Source: CAIYHK01 sp964638795
GTDB taxonomy: Bacteria; Actinomycetota; Acidimicrobiia; Acidimicrobiales; Ilumatobacteraceae
DNA length: 52,081 nucleotides
NCBI GenBank assembly: GCA_964638795.1
Contig: CAZXAX010000005.1
Location: 1 to 52,081 of the forward strand
Direction of reading: 5' to 3'
The notes beneath the pieces are model-generated. The model was not told where the DNA came from. It saw nothing but the letters and a program-made list of their open reading frames with translations, and made no database searches. A program made the position numbers and the translations under genes. This document shows, one piece after another, positions 42,352 to 51,271 of the stretch. Positions within the stretch are counted from its first letter, which is position 1, and each line of letters starts with the position of its first letter.

Positions 42352-43521
42352 ATGAACTACTTGGGTGGAGCCACACCTAAATCGATTCGGACCAGTGAAC
42401 TGATTCTCGATACTGCAGAGTCAGAACTCATGCTCACGGGCCTAGATCACGTGACCTTCACGTCCATCGCTCGCGCCGCAGGGCTCACAACAGGGGCGAT
42501 CTATTCGCGTTTTGAGAACAGTTCGGAGATGCTGGTTGCATTGTGGGAGCTCCGATTCCGCCCTGCACTCGATGCATTTTTGGCTTTGTATGACGCAGCA
42601 GTACTGAACCCAAGCGATAAATCTTTAGTGGATGATCTAGCGAACTGGATTCTCGAGCCTTCCACCGAGTTGGTTTTGGCGGTGGAGGCACTCGCAGTCG
42701 CTAATCGCGTGGATGAGTTAGAGGAATTGATTGATCCTTATCTGGCAGCCGTTGCAAAAGCTCCAGCGTCATTTGCAGGTCTTAGATTCGCCACACTGTC
42801 TATCCTTTTGGGCTCCATCGTTTACATGCCATTTTCGAATGGCCGTAAATTTGCTCGAGCACTTGCAGAGACGGTGGTGCGCTTAGGTCGCGTCACCAAT
42901 GTTCGCGATTTTGGTCCGCGACAGCACGCAACTGTGCCAACAATTGAGATTGACGAGTCAGAAATCGATCCCCTGATTCGAAATTTGCTCGTAGCCACGC
43001 GTTCAGTGATTGCACGTTCAGGTTTTGAGCGCGCCACCGTTTCTCGTATCGCCCGAAAGTGGGGACACAACCCCTCAACCATCTATCAGCATCTGGAAAA
43101 CAAATCGGAACTGTTAGCAGAGACAATTCGTCATGCACTCAGACACAGCCTTATTGCCCGTCATGACTCCGGCGAAATGGACGATTTTGTGATGGTGATT
43201 GGTCAAACAATCACCAATCACTTGAGCCCCAGTCGTCGGGAGTATCTCCGTTTTCGTCTTGAAGCCCATGTAGCCGGCTTGCATCACAGCGACATCGGTG
43301 CGGTGCTGTTAGATGAGTATGCAAAATATCAACAGCGACTCGCTGCGTCATCACAGGTGCCACGCGGAATCCTTTTGGCGGCATCTGAGTGCACCAACGC
43401 TGGATATCTAGGCCGTGCGATGCTGATGCCATTCGTGCCTGGATGTGCTGAATTTGATTTCCGTCCGTTTGCCGAGAGCTTTGCCACAATCAGTGCCGAG
43501 GCTGCAATAGCTACTCGGTAA
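42352..43521 (+). CDS. Double TetR-type transcriptional regulator
   Basis: A 389-residue protein with two TetR-like DNA-binding modules in one chain. The first HTH is at about 15-60 (FTSIARAAGLTTGAIYSRFENSSEM). The second is at about 211-258 (VSRIARKWGHNPSTIYQHLENKSEL). Each is followed by a helical ligand/dimer domain of about 130 residues. Ordinary TetR proteins are about 200 residues with one HTH. Such a chain could bind as a pseudo-dimer or bridge two operators. GAGGGG upstream supports ATG 42352. A DUF4236-TPR gene follows after 5 bp. Ligand and targets unknown. Confidence 0.85.
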   Translation: MNYLGGATPKSIRTSELILDTAESELMLTGLDHVTFTSIARAAGLTTGAIYSRFENSSEMLVALWELRFRPALDAFLALYDAAVLNPSDKSLVDDLANWILEPSTELVLAVEALAVANRVDELEELIDPYLAAVAKAPASFAGLRFATLSILLGSIVYMPFSNGRKFARALAETVVRLGRVTNVRDFGPRQHATVPTIEIDESEIDPLIRNLLVATRSVIARSGFERATVSRIARKWGHNPSTIYQHLENKSELLAETIRHALRHSLIARHDSGEMDDFVMVIGQTITNHLSPSRREYLRFRLEAHVAGLHHSDIGAVLLDEYAKYQQRLAASSQVPRGILLAASECTNAGYLGRAMLMPFVPGCAEFDFRPFAESFATISAEAAIATR

Positions 43522-43526
43522 ACACA

Positions 43527-44567
43527 ATGGCTTTTCGTTTTCAACGCTCGATCAAGTTGATGCCTGGTGTCAGGCTTAATTTCTCCAAGACCGGAATTGG
43601 TGCCTCCTTTGGTGTGCCTGGCCTACGTGTGGGTTATGGCCCGCGTGGTCGCACTCGCTCAGTTGGAATACCAGGAACTGGAATGTCTTGGCGTGAGACC
43701 AAGAGTTATGGGAGCAGCACAAAGCGCCGCACATCTTCGCGGTCGGCGCCGCCACCACCACCTTCGCAGCCACGCAAACCCGGTTGGTTCGCACCGAAAC
43801 TGGAGAAGGAATTCTGCAAGGCGTTGGAAGAAATGACCGCGTCGGCGATCGGTCAGATAGCTACAAAGCATTCTGAAGTGCGCGCATCAATGGGTGCGCT
43901 TGCAGGGATGATGTGTCTGCAGTCGGGGGATACAGATGATTTCGCCGAGGCGCGCAAATGGCTCGAGCTCGCATGGTCCACAGGTCGCGAGCCCAACAGT
44001 GAGCCAATTGCGCGAAAGTACATGAACTTTGGTGTGGAGATGACCGTCACTGTCGCTGCTGGGGTGCAGACCCAAGCCGGTCTCACGCGAGAAGCGATCG
44101 CTCTCGCGCTCGTCGAGATCTATCAGCAGGCCGGCGAACTTGACCTCGCAATCGATCTAATTGACGGCGAGCAGATCAACTCCGTCGCTGCAGTGTCACT
44201 GGCAGAACTGTTCATTCTCAAAGAGCGCTTTGATGAAGTGATTGATATGACCGATGGCATCACAAACGAAGACGATGCCACCGCATTGCTTTGTGTCTTT
44301 AGAGGCATTTCTTTGCGGGAGAAAGACATGTTCGTTGCTGCCCGCGAGGCATTCAAAGAGGCACTCCGAATCCGTTCGCGAAATGTTGAGGTACGAAATC
44401 GGGCTTGGATCGAAAGATCCGCGTGTTACTTAGCCGAAGGCAAACGCGGGATGGCTCGCAATGACCTTGAACGCATCATGGCGGTGGATAGCGATTATCC
44501 GGGCCTCAAAGAAGCGTTGGCGAATCTGCAGGGAGAAACTCCAGAGGAGTCACCCGAAGCGGACTGA
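43527..44567 (+). CDS. DUF4236 domain protein with C-terminal TPR-like repeats
   Basis: A 346-residue protein. Residues 1-58 match DUF4236 (FRFQRSIKLMPGVRLNFSKTGIGASFG, VGYGPRGRTRSVGIPGTGMSW). A Ser/Pro-rich linker (about 60-90) follows. The rest is helical with TPR-like spacing, around DTDDFAEARKWLELAWSTG, GELDLAIDLIDGEQIN, and FVAAREAFKEALRIRSRNVEVRNRAW. DUF4236 is a short beta-domain common in bacteria and without a known role. TPRs suggest protein-protein contacts. No signal peptide or membrane helix. It is 5 bp downstream of the double-TetR gene, so co-transcription is likely. Confidence 0.85.
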   Translation: MAFRFQRSIKLMPGVRLNFSKTGIGASFGVPGLRVGYGPRGRTRSVGIPGTGMSWRETKSYGSSTKRRTSSRSAPPPPPSQPRKPGWFAPKLEKEFCKALEEMTASAIGQIATKHSEVRASMGALAGMMCLQSGDTDDFAEARKWLELAWSTGREPNSEPIARKYMNFGVEMTVTVAAGVQTQAGLTREAIALALVEIYQQAGELDLAIDLIDGEQINSVAAVSLAELFILKERFDEVIDMTDGITNEDDATALLCVFRGISLREKDMFVAAREAFKEALRIRSRNVEVRNRAWIERSACYLAEGKRGMARNDLERIMAVDSDYPGLKEALANLQGETPEESPEAD

Positions 44568-44593
44568 ACGTCTGTAAAACTTCTGCAACCCCC

Positions 44594-45436
44594 ATGGCGA
44601 TTCTTTTAGCTTCTTTTTCCGCCCTGTTCTATGGCGTAGCCGACTACTGCGGTGGTCGTGCCACGCGCCACGCAACTTCGGCTGCCGTTACGGTTCGCGG
44701 GCAACTGGCGTCGGTTGTGTTGATCGCCGTGTTGCTGCTTGCAGATTGGGAAGCGACCCCAGCGGCTTCAGACTGGGGTTGGGGGTTGCTCGCAGGTTTG
44801 GCGGGCGGAACGGGCTTGCTTGCTTTTTATAGAGCGATGGCCAGTGGCGCAATGACTGTGACAGCACCGATATCAGCGGTGGTTGGTGCGGTTGTTCCCG
44901 TTGTGTTCGGCTTTGCGCAGGGTGAACGCCCTGGCGCGTTAGCGATGGTTGGGATAGCCATTGCGGTCACTTCAGTTGCGTTGGTGAGTTCTTCAACGAG
45001 TGCGCGACACGTTGACGCTTCGTGGCGAATGATCTTGATGGCGATGGCATCTGGATCATGTTTTGGTTTGATCTTTGTGTTATTAAGTCATACATCAGAA
45101 GATGCAGGGATGTGGCCGCTGCTTGGAATGCGTTTGTCTTCGATTCCCACTGTGCTCATCGTGGCGCTGGTTGCCCGAAAGTCATTGTCTGTGCCGCGAT
45201 CGGCGTTGGCAATAACTATCGCATCTGGTGTGCTCGACACTTTGTCAAATGGTCTTTACTTGCTCGCCACACGGCATGGCATGTTGATCATTGTTGCGGT
45301 AGTGACTGCTCTCTATCCCGTTAGCACTGTGTTGCTTGCCACCAGTCTTGATGAGGAACGCGTATCGCGCTCGCACCTCGTTGGCATGGTCGGTGCTGGC
45401 GTGGCGCTTGTACTGGTCAGTCTTGCGCGGGCTTGA
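44594..45436 (+). CDS. EamA/DMT superfamily transporter
   Basis: A 280-residue membrane protein with about ten hydrophobic helices in two EamA halves (about 1-135 and 145-280). It begins ILLASFSALFYGVADYCGGRATR, and the second half ends with LYPVSTVLLATSLDEERVSRSHLVGMVGAGVALVLVSL, the classical EamA ending. These exporters move amino acids, nucleotide sugars or other metabolites; the substrate is unknown. No Shine-Dalgarno or leaderless box was clear at ATG 44594. The 3' end overlaps the opposing hydrolase gene by 20 bp. Confidence 0.9.
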   Translation: MAILLASFSALFYGVADYCGGRATRHATSAAVTVRGQLASVVLIAVLLLADWEATPAASDWGWGLLAGLAGGTGLLAFYRAMASGAMTVTAPISAVVGAVVPVVFGFAQGERPGALAMVGIAIAVTSVALVSSSTSARHVDASWRMILMAMASGSCFGLIFVLLSHTSEDAGMWPLLGMRLSSIPTVLIVALVARKSLSVPRSALAITIASGVLDTLSNGLYLLATRHGMLIIVAVVTALYPVSTVLLATSLDEERVSRSHLVGMVGAGVALVLVSLARA

Positions 45437-46751
45437 ACACTGTCTCTGAGTCACGAGCCGCGGCCTTGTAGATGCCCTTGGCCATCAAGCTCAGTTCAAG
45501 TTTGCGCCGTCGGTTATAGATATCGGCCCGAATCGAATGCACATCGGGGTCGTTGCTAGCCGCCCAACCTGCAAGGTCAGCAAGGTGGCAGGCGAGTCGT
45601 TCATCACCATTGTTCATAGCTTCAAGTGCACGCTTGGCAAGAACCATCGGGCCGCCTGCGAGCTCAGAAATTGCCGATGCAAGCTCAGAATTGCGTGATG
45701 GTTTCAGACTTGAAGCCTCACCATCCCACCAGCCACCGAATTGACGCCAGACATTGTGTATGACGAACTCAGGCTCGTCGTACAAAGGGCGCAAATAGGG
45801 CTTTGCGATCGTTTCTTGCGGCACTTTCACTGTGTGAATGATGTCGTTGAGTGTGTGACCTTCATTCATCATTCGGATCACGTCGGTGGTGAGGTCTTCC
45901 AGTGCTGAAGCGATCTCATCGAGCACTCGAGCAATGCGCGCTTTGCCAGTGATTGGCAAACCGTGTGCGGGCAGTAGCAATTCCGGTTCTTGGGCGATCA
46001 TCTTGCGTAAGGCGCGAGCCCAATCAACGGGGTAGCGCTGCACCTTCTGGGGATTTCCCGCATTCGGAAAATTCCAGATGATGAAGTCGCCAGTCATGAT
46101 CCATTTCTTTTCAGGCACGAAACACCACAAGTGATCGTCGGTCTCGCCTTTTGAATGGTGTAACTCGATGTCGACTCCACCGAGATTCATATTGTGCTGC
46201 TCGGCGAAGGTTTGGTCGGGGAGAAGAGTGTTCTCGGGAAGGAACCGGCGCGCCTGCTTGCCGATGTCCTTAACTTCAATTCCTGCACTCGCTTCACCAA
46301 TCGACAAGTTCATGTCTGAATTGATGCCACCAAACTGTCGAGCATTGATCAGAAGGTTCCAGTTGTTTGTGTCGCGATACCGCTGAATGCGGTCCGGGAC
46401 ATTTTCGTGTCCGATCACCAAGGGCTTGTGATCGCTTCGGGATTGAGCGTGGGCTGCAAAAGCGGCACTTCCACCTACATGATCTGCGTGACCATGTGTG
46501 TAGAAAAGGTGAGAGATTGGTTTGTTCCGCCATTTTGCAATCTCACCGACAACTGCGGCACCCGTGTGCACGCCACTGGCATCAAAGCAGGCAATGCCAT
46601 CGCCGTGATCCCATGCGACGCAATGGCTGAAGGATTCAACCATGGCGAGGCCATTACTGACTTCGCTCAACTGCTGGTTCACGCGGTTAATTAAGACGTC
46701 GACTTTTTGTTCGTCGATCACCTCAGACGAGATCGCGAGCAGATCATCCAT
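45417..46751 (-). CDS. Metallo-beta-lactamase-fold hydrolase with alkylsulfatase-type dimerisation domain
   Basis: A 444-residue protein. The metal site has HGHADH (about 92-97), a later HHSKGETDDH and an Asp in WIMTGDF. Residues about 290-420 resemble the alkyl sulfatase dimerisation domain, with VWRQFGGWWDGEASSLKPS and KRALEAMNNGDERLACHLAD. Relatives hydrolyse long-chain alkyl sulfates; others in this group act on unknown esters or lactones. It lacks the C-terminal sterol-carrier-like domain of SdsA1. ATG 46751 with GGGGGA upstream is chosen over a TTG at 46763. It follows the acyl-CoA dehydrogenase gene by 20 bp and is probably in one operon with it. Confidence 0.85.
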   Translation of the reverse strand: MDDLLAISSEVIDEQKVDVLINRVNQQLSEVSNGLAMVESFSHCVAWDHGDGIACFDASGVHTGAAVVGEIAKWRNKPISHLFYTHGHADHVGGSAAFAAHAQSRSDHKPLVIGHENVPDRIQRYRDTNNWNLLINARQFGGINSDMNLSIGEASAGIEVKDIGKQARRFLPENTLLPDQTFAEQHNMNLGGVDIELHHSKGETDDHLWCFVPEKKWIMTGDFIIWNFPNAGNPQKVQRYPVDWARALRKMIAQEPELLLPAHGLPITGKARIARVLDEIASALEDLTTDVIRMMNEGHTLNDIIHTVKVPQETIAKPYLRPLYDEPEFVIHNVWRQFGGWWDGEASSLKPSRNSELASAISELAGGPMVLAKRALEAMNNGDERLACHLADLAGWAASNDPDVHSIRADIYNRRRKLELSLMAKGIYKAAARDSETVFKPAQD

Positions 46752-46771
46752 GTTTTCCCCCAATTTTGAAC

Positions 46772-47869
46772 TCAGCGAGCGAGGCCAAGAACTCTCTCTC
46801 CGAGAATATTCCGCATCACATTCGAGGTGCCGCCCATAATTGTGTAGGCCGGAGCGTACGTGAGCCCATTGGTTACGTCATCAAGCAGGGTTGCCTCGGG
46901 GCCAAGGATCCGCGATGCAAAATCCGCTACGCGTTGCTCATGCTCGGTACAAAAACACTTGGTAGCGGCAGCAAATCCTGCTGGTGCTTGTTGCAGAACT
47001 TCACGGGCCACAAGGATTCGGCCGATCGCAAAGCCGGACTCCAGCTTGGCAATCTCTTGGCGTACGAGAGGATCGTTTTTGTCAGCACGAGACTTTGCGT
47101 ATTCGTATTGGTAATAGTTCGAAACGAGACGATCGATGCCACCGCGTTCGTGTTCGAGTTGCACCATGGTCTGCTTGAAAGCCCCACCTTCGGTACCAAC
47201 CATGTTGGTGATGGGAACACGAACATCGCTGTAGAAGACCTCGCAGAAGTGCCGATTCTGAGTTAGATCTTTAATCCTGCGAATTTCGATACCCGGAGTA
47301 TTCATGGGCACAACAATTTCGCTGATGCCCTCGTGCGGGCGCCCTTCGCGGCTGGTTCGGCAGATCAAATAGCAATAGTCCGCATCAGCGCCGAAGGAAG
47401 TCCAGATTTTTTGACCGTTAATGATCCATTCATCACCATCACGTTGGGCAAAAGTTTGCACCGAAGCAAGATCGCTACCTGAGTTGGGCTCGCTCATCCC
47501 GATGCACCACGTCACCTTGCCTTCAAGAATTTCGGGTAGGAACCGCTCTTGCTGTTCTTTTGTACCGAAGCGGATAAGCGTGGGACCCATCTGCCGATCC
47601 GCAAACCACGAAGCAGCAATTGGTGCTCCCGCTTTGATCATTTCTTCAGCGATTATCAATCGATCAATCGCTGGACGGCCGCCGCCTCCGAATTCCTTAG
47701 GCCACGTGAGACCAATCCAGCCAAGCCGCCCGAGTTCCATCGAAAACTCGCGCGAGTAGCCGTTCATCCATGCGTCATTGGAGCGGCCAAATTTCAATAC
47801 GGCACTTGCGGCCACATCTCTCGCTTTTTCGCGTAGTTGTTGCTGTTCGGGAGTCCAGCCGAATTCCAT
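46772..47869 (-). CDS. Acyl-CoA dehydrogenase
   Basis: A 365-residue flavoprotein, slightly short of the usual 380-400. The N-terminal helical domain begins EFGWTPEQQQLREKARDVA. FAD and substrate parts are CIGMSEPNSGSDLASVQT and WIINGQKIWTSFG. The C-terminal helix domain ends with YTIMGGTSNVMRNILGERVLGL. It oxidises an acyl-CoA at the alpha-beta bond; the chain or ring type is unknown. The ATG at 47869 is 6 nt after TAGATT on the minus strand. The downstream hydrolase suggests fatty or sulfated alkyl chain use. It is divergent from icd. Confidence 0.93.
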   Translation of the reverse strand: MEFGWTPEQQQLREKARDVAASAVLKFGRSNDAWMNGYSREFSMELGRLGWIGLTWPKEFGGGGRPAIDRLIIAEEMIKAGAPIAASWFADRQMGPTLIRFGTKEQQERFLPEILEGKVTWCIGMSEPNSGSDLASVQTFAQRDGDEWIINGQKIWTSFGADADYCYLICRTSREGRPHEGISEIVVPMNTPGIEIRRIKDLTQNRHFCEVFYSDVRVPITNMVGTEGGAFKQTMVQLEHERGGIDRLVSNYYQYEYAKSRADKNDPLVRQEIAKLESGFAIGRILVAREVLQQAPAGFAAATKCFCTEHEQRVADFASRILGPEATLLDDVTNGLTYAPAYTIMGGTSNVMRNILGERVLGLAR

Positions 47870-47875
47870 GCTTTG

Positions 47876-47929
47876 AATCTACGGCTCATCGTCGCTTAAG
47901 CCTTGGTCCTGCTGGGGCTGCGCTAAGGT
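47876..47929. promoter_or_regulatory. Divergent promoters, acyl-CoA dehydrogenase / icd
   Basis: On the minus strand TAGATT (47881-47876) ends 6 nt before ATG 47869. On the plus strand TAAGGT (47924-47929) is a plausible -10 for icd, leaving a leader of about 45 nt with AAGGAG before ATG 47982. A weak TTGGTC at 47903-47908 may be its -35. Confidence 0.4.
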
Positions 47930-47981
47930 TTACAAGTCCAATACAAGTTGCAGCAAACGGGCTGCCCGCGAAGGAGTTCAC

Positions 47982-49196
47982 ATGGCCAAGATCAAGGTCG
48001 CCAATCCCGTCGTAGACCTCGACGGTGACGAGATGACACGAATCATCTGGCAGTTCATCAAAGACCGCCTCATCCTTCCGTATCTCGACATTCCGATTGA
48101 CTACTACGACCTCGGCATGGAATACCGAGATGAGACCAATGATCAGGTCACCGTGGACGCCGCCAACGCAATCTTGAAACACGGCGTCGGCATCAAGTGC
48201 GCCACCATCACACCTGATGAAGCACGCGTTGAAGAATTCAAGCTCAAGAAAATGTGGAAGTCGCCGAATGGCACTATCCGAAACATCTTGGGTGGAGTGG
48301 TGTTCCGCGAGCCAATTATCTGTAGCAACATTCCGCGCCTCGTGCCCGGCTGGACCAAGCCAATCGTGATTGGTCGTCACGCACACGGCGATCAATACAA
48401 AGCAACAGACTTCAAGGTTCCTGGCCCTGGAACTGTGACAATCTCCTGGACTCCAGACAACGGCGGTGAGCCAATTCAGATGGAAGTTGCAAAGTTCACT
48501 GGCTCGGGCGTGGCAATGGGCATGTACAACTTCGATGACAGCATTCGTGACTTTGCACGGGCTTCGTTGCGTTATGGCCTACAGCGCAACTATCCCGTAT
48601 ATCTGTCCACAAAGAACACGATCCTGAAGGCGTACGACGGACGCTTCAAAGATTTGTTCGAAGAAATCTACGAAAGTGAATTCAAAAAGGAATTTGAATC
48701 TGCGGGTCTCACCTATGAACACCGTCTCATCGACGACATGGTCGCCTCCGCAATGAAGTGGGAAGGTGGCTATGTCTGGGCATGCAAGAACTACGACGGC
48801 GACGTGCAGTCAGACACAGTTGCTCAAGGTTTTGGGTCACTTGGGCTGATGACTTCGGTGCTCTTGACCCCAGACGGAAAAACCGTGGAGGCTGAAGCTG
48901 CACACGGCACGGTCACGCGTCACTTCCGTGAGCACCAAAAGGGAAACAAAACCTCTACCAACCCAATCGCGTCGATTTTCGCTTGGACCCGTGGCCTCAT
49001 TCATCGCGGCAAGCTCGACGGTAACACCGCGCTCATTGATTTCGCCGAGAAACTCGAGCAGGTATGTGTGGAGTCTGTCGAGCAAGGCGAAATGACCAAG
49101 GACCTCGCCATCTTGATTTCAAAGGACCAGAAGTGGCTCACAACCGAGGACTACTTGGCAGCACTGGACCGCAGACTCCAGGAGAAGATGGCCTGA
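47982..49196 (+). CDS. icd: NADP-dependent isocitrate dehydrogenase, eukaryote-like homodimeric type
   Basis: A 404-residue TCA-cycle enzyme that makes 2-oxoglutarate and NADPH. The start IKVANPVVDLDGDEMTRIIW and later WKSPNGTIRNILGG, KPIVIGRHAHGDQYKATD, DDMVASAMKWEGGYVWACKNYDGDVQSD and EAAHGTVTRHFREHQKG are those of the type II group shared with eukaryotic cytosolic and mitochondrial enzymes. It differs from the E. coli-type Icd and from the 740-residue monomeric form common in many actinobacteria. A good AAGGAG precedes the ATG. It is monocistronic or followed by the monooxygenase gene. Confidence 0.96.
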   Translation: MAKIKVANPVVDLDGDEMTRIIWQFIKDRLILPYLDIPIDYYDLGMEYRDETNDQVTVDAANAILKHGVGIKCATITPDEARVEEFKLKKMWKSPNGTIRNILGGVVFREPIICSNIPRLVPGWTKPIVIGRHAHGDQYKATDFKVPGPGTVTISWTPDNGGEPIQMEVAKFTGSGVAMGMYNFDDSIRDFARASLRYGLQRNYPVYLSTKNTILKAYDGRFKDLFEEIYESEFKKEFESAGLTYEHRLIDDMVASAMKWEGGYVWACKNYDGDVQSDTVAQGFGSLGLMTSVLLTPDGKTVEAEAAHGTVTRHFREHQKGNKTSTNPIASIFAWTRGLIHRGKLDGNTALIDFAEKLEQVCVESVEQGEMTKDLAILISKDQKWLTTEDYLAALDRRLQEKMA

Positions 49197-49230
49197 TCGG
49201 ATCCGGTCGTAGTATGCGATCGGAGGCGTG

Positions 49231-50691
49231 ATGGAACATTTCGATGTAGTCGTTGTCGGTGGGGGGCTCTCTGGTATCGGAGCTGCGTATCACCTGCAAA
49301 ATAAGTGCCCAGATCGCACCTTTGTGATCCTTGAAGGGCGCGAGAGTATCGGTGGCACTTGGGATCTTTTCCGTTATCCAGGTATCCGTTCCGATAGTGA
49401 CATGCACACCCTCGGGTTTGAGTTCAAACCGTGGCGTGCCGAGAAGTCGATTGCCGACGGGCCTGCGATTCTGAGTTATCTGAATGAGACCTGCGATGAA
49501 TATGGAATTCGCAAACACATTCGCTTGGGTCACAGAGTTGTTGGCGCGAGTTGGAGTACCGAACGTGCCGCATGGGAGCTTGAGGTGTTGCGCAACTCCG
49601 GCGAGCGCGAGAAAATTTCCTGCAACTACCTGTACATGTGTGCCGGCTACTACTCATATGAGGCCGGCTATGTGCCCGACTTTGAAGGTGTGGACACATT
49701 TAAAGGAACGATCGTCCATCCACAGAAGTGGCCAGAGAACCTTGACTATGCCGGCAAAAAAGTCGTGGTGATCGGTTCAGGTGCCACCGCAATCACTGTG
49801 GTTCCAGCGATGTCCACGACTGCCTCGCACGTAACCATGCTGCAGCGCACCCCAACTTACGTAGTGGCGAGACCCGACACCGACAAGTTCGCCAACTTCA
49901 TGCGCAAGGTTCTGCCTCCGCGTGCTGCGTATGCGGTCACGCGCAAGAAAAACACCGTGATGCAACAGTTCGTCTACGGGAAAACCCGAACCGCTCCACA
50001 TGTGGTCAAGAAGAAGATCCTTGATGCTGTGCGAGCCGAACTCGGGCCGGATTATGACGTTGAAAAGCATTTCACCCCGCCCTACAACCCGTGGGACCAA
50101 AGACTTTGTTTGGTCACCAACGGAGATTTGTTTAGAGGAATTCGCAAAGGGCGCATTGATGTGGTCACCGACACAATCAAAGCTTTTGACTCAACAGGAA
50201 TCTTGCTTGACTCTGGAGATCATCTTGATGCCGACATCATTGTGATGGCCACGGGTTTGCAACTACTCGTTGCACCTGGCAATTTGACGTTCACGGTCGA
50301 CGGTAAAGAAGTGGACTTTTCAAAGACCTGGACCTATAAGGGCTTCGCGTATTCAGATGTGCCGAACATGAGCTCCACATTCGGATATATCAACGCGTCG
50401 TGGACTCTGCGAGCCGACCTTACGAGCACTTATGTATGCCGCCTTCTAAATGAGATGCGAAAGAAAAATGCAACGATCTGTACGCCGAGACTGAGAGAAG
50501 AAGACTCTCAAATGCCCGAGCGTCCTTGGATTGACCAGTTCTCCTCCGGGTATATGCAACGCGTCATGCATCTCATGCCACGCCAAGGTGACCGCGAGCC
50601 GTGGATCAATCCGCAGAATTACAAACGTGACCGTGAGATGTTCCGCTATGGCGATGTCGACGACGGGGTCATGCAGTTCACAAACGCCTAA
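49231..50691 (+). CDS. Flavin-containing Baeyer-Villiger-type monooxygenase
   Basis: A 486-residue protein with an N-terminal FAD Rossmann motif (VVVGGGLSGIGAAYHL) and a second NADPH Rossmann motif (VVVIGSGATAITV, about 180). Between them lies FKGTIVHPQKWP, which fits the Baeyer-Villiger fingerprint FxGxxxHxxxW[PD]. A GTWDLFRYPGIRSDSDMHTLGF block near 45-65 is also typical. Such enzymes insert oxygen next to a ketone or oxidise a heteroatom; the substrate is unknown, though relatives act on steroids and cyclic or aliphatic ketones. GGAGG at 49222-49226 supports ATG 49231; the codon before it is GTG. Confidence 0.9.
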   Translation: MEHFDVVVVGGGLSGIGAAYHLQNKCPDRTFVILEGRESIGGTWDLFRYPGIRSDSDMHTLGFEFKPWRAEKSIADGPAILSYLNETCDEYGIRKHIRLGHRVVGASWSTERAAWELEVLRNSGEREKISCNYLYMCAGYYSYEAGYVPDFEGVDTFKGTIVHPQKWPENLDYAGKKVVVIGSGATAITVVPAMSTTASHVTMLQRTPTYVVARPDTDKFANFMRKVLPPRAAYAVTRKKNTVMQQFVYGKTRTAPHVVKKKILDAVRAELGPDYDVEKHFTPPYNPWDQRLCLVTNGDLFRGIRKGRIDVVTDTIKAFDSTGILLDSGDHLDADIIVMATGLQLLVAPGNLTFTVDGKEVDFSKTWTYKGFAYSDVPNMSSTFGYINASWTLRADLTSTYVCRLLNEMRKKNATICTPRLREEDSQMPERPWIDQFSSGYMQRVMHLMPRQGDREPWINPQNYKRDREMFRYGDVDDGVMQFTNA

Positions 50692-50721
50692 AACCAGCCG
50701 TTCACAACACTTAAGGCTGTT

Positions 50722-50727
50722 TAGGCT
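50722..50727 (+). promoter_or_regulatory. Leaderless -10 box (TAGGCT)
   Basis: TAGGCT ends 6 nt before ATG 50734; a GTG just before it would have a gap of only 3 nt, so the box supports the ATG start. Confidence 0.4.
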
Positions 50728-50733
50728 GGCGTG

Positions 50734-51228
50734 ATGGTCGAGGTTGTTCTTGGTGCAGTTGAATCATCGGACGCACAATGGATCTTTGACGCATGCCAAG
50801 ATTCGCAGATCCAACGTTGGACCACGGTGCCGCGCCCTTACTTAATTGAGCATGCCGAAAGCTTCTGCAATGGGGACGTCGTCACCGAAAGGATTCGCTG
50901 GACGATTAGAGACTCCAGCATCAATGGTCGTGGTTTAGGCCTCATCAGCGTTCATGCGATTACCGACGGAGTTGCCGAGCTTGGTTACTGGGTTGCCCCG
51001 TGGGCACGAGGTGAAGGCGTTTGTACCAGTGCAGTGGGACGTGTTGTAGACCAGTTGCAAGAGCTACCAGAAGCAAAAGCAATTACTGCAAGAGTTGCAA
51101 GCACCAACTTTGCCTCACAGCGCGTGATGATCAAATCAGATTTTAAAGCCGTGGGGGAGACCTTGGAGTTACTACCTGACGGCGACTTGAAAGTACCCGG
51201 CATCGTGTTTCGTCGCAATCTGAGGTGA
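50734..51228 (+). CDS. GNAT family N-acetyltransferase, RimJ/RimL-like
   Basis: A 164-residue protein of the acetyltransferase_3 type, as in RimJ/RimL. Parts are an N-terminal WTTVPRPYLIEHAESF, a central GLGLISVHAI, and GVAELGYWVAPWARGEGVCTSAVGRVVDQL, where the acetyl-CoA loop (R-G-E-G) is visible. ARVASTNFASQRVMIKSDFKAVGE near the end is the usual last motif. It acetylates an amine on a protein N-terminus or small molecule; the target is unknown. It appears to be transcribed on its own. Confidence 0.85.
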   Translation: MVEVVLGAVESSDAQWIFDACQDSQIQRWTTVPRPYLIEHAESFCNGDVVTERIRWTIRDSSINGRGLGLISVHAITDGVAELGYWVAPWARGEGVCTSAVGRVVDQLQELPEAKAITARVASTNFASQRVMIKSDFKAVGETLELLPDGDLKVPGIVFRRNLR

Positions 51229-51257
51229 GATGGCTGATCGGTGATCGTGTGCTCGCA

Positions 51258-51263
51258 TAGGGT
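51258..51263 (+). promoter_or_regulatory. Leaderless -10 box (TAGGGT)
   Basis: TAGGGT ends 8 nt before ATG 51272, with no Shine-Dalgarno sequence. Confidence 0.35.
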
Positions 51264-51271
51264 GGTTCGCG

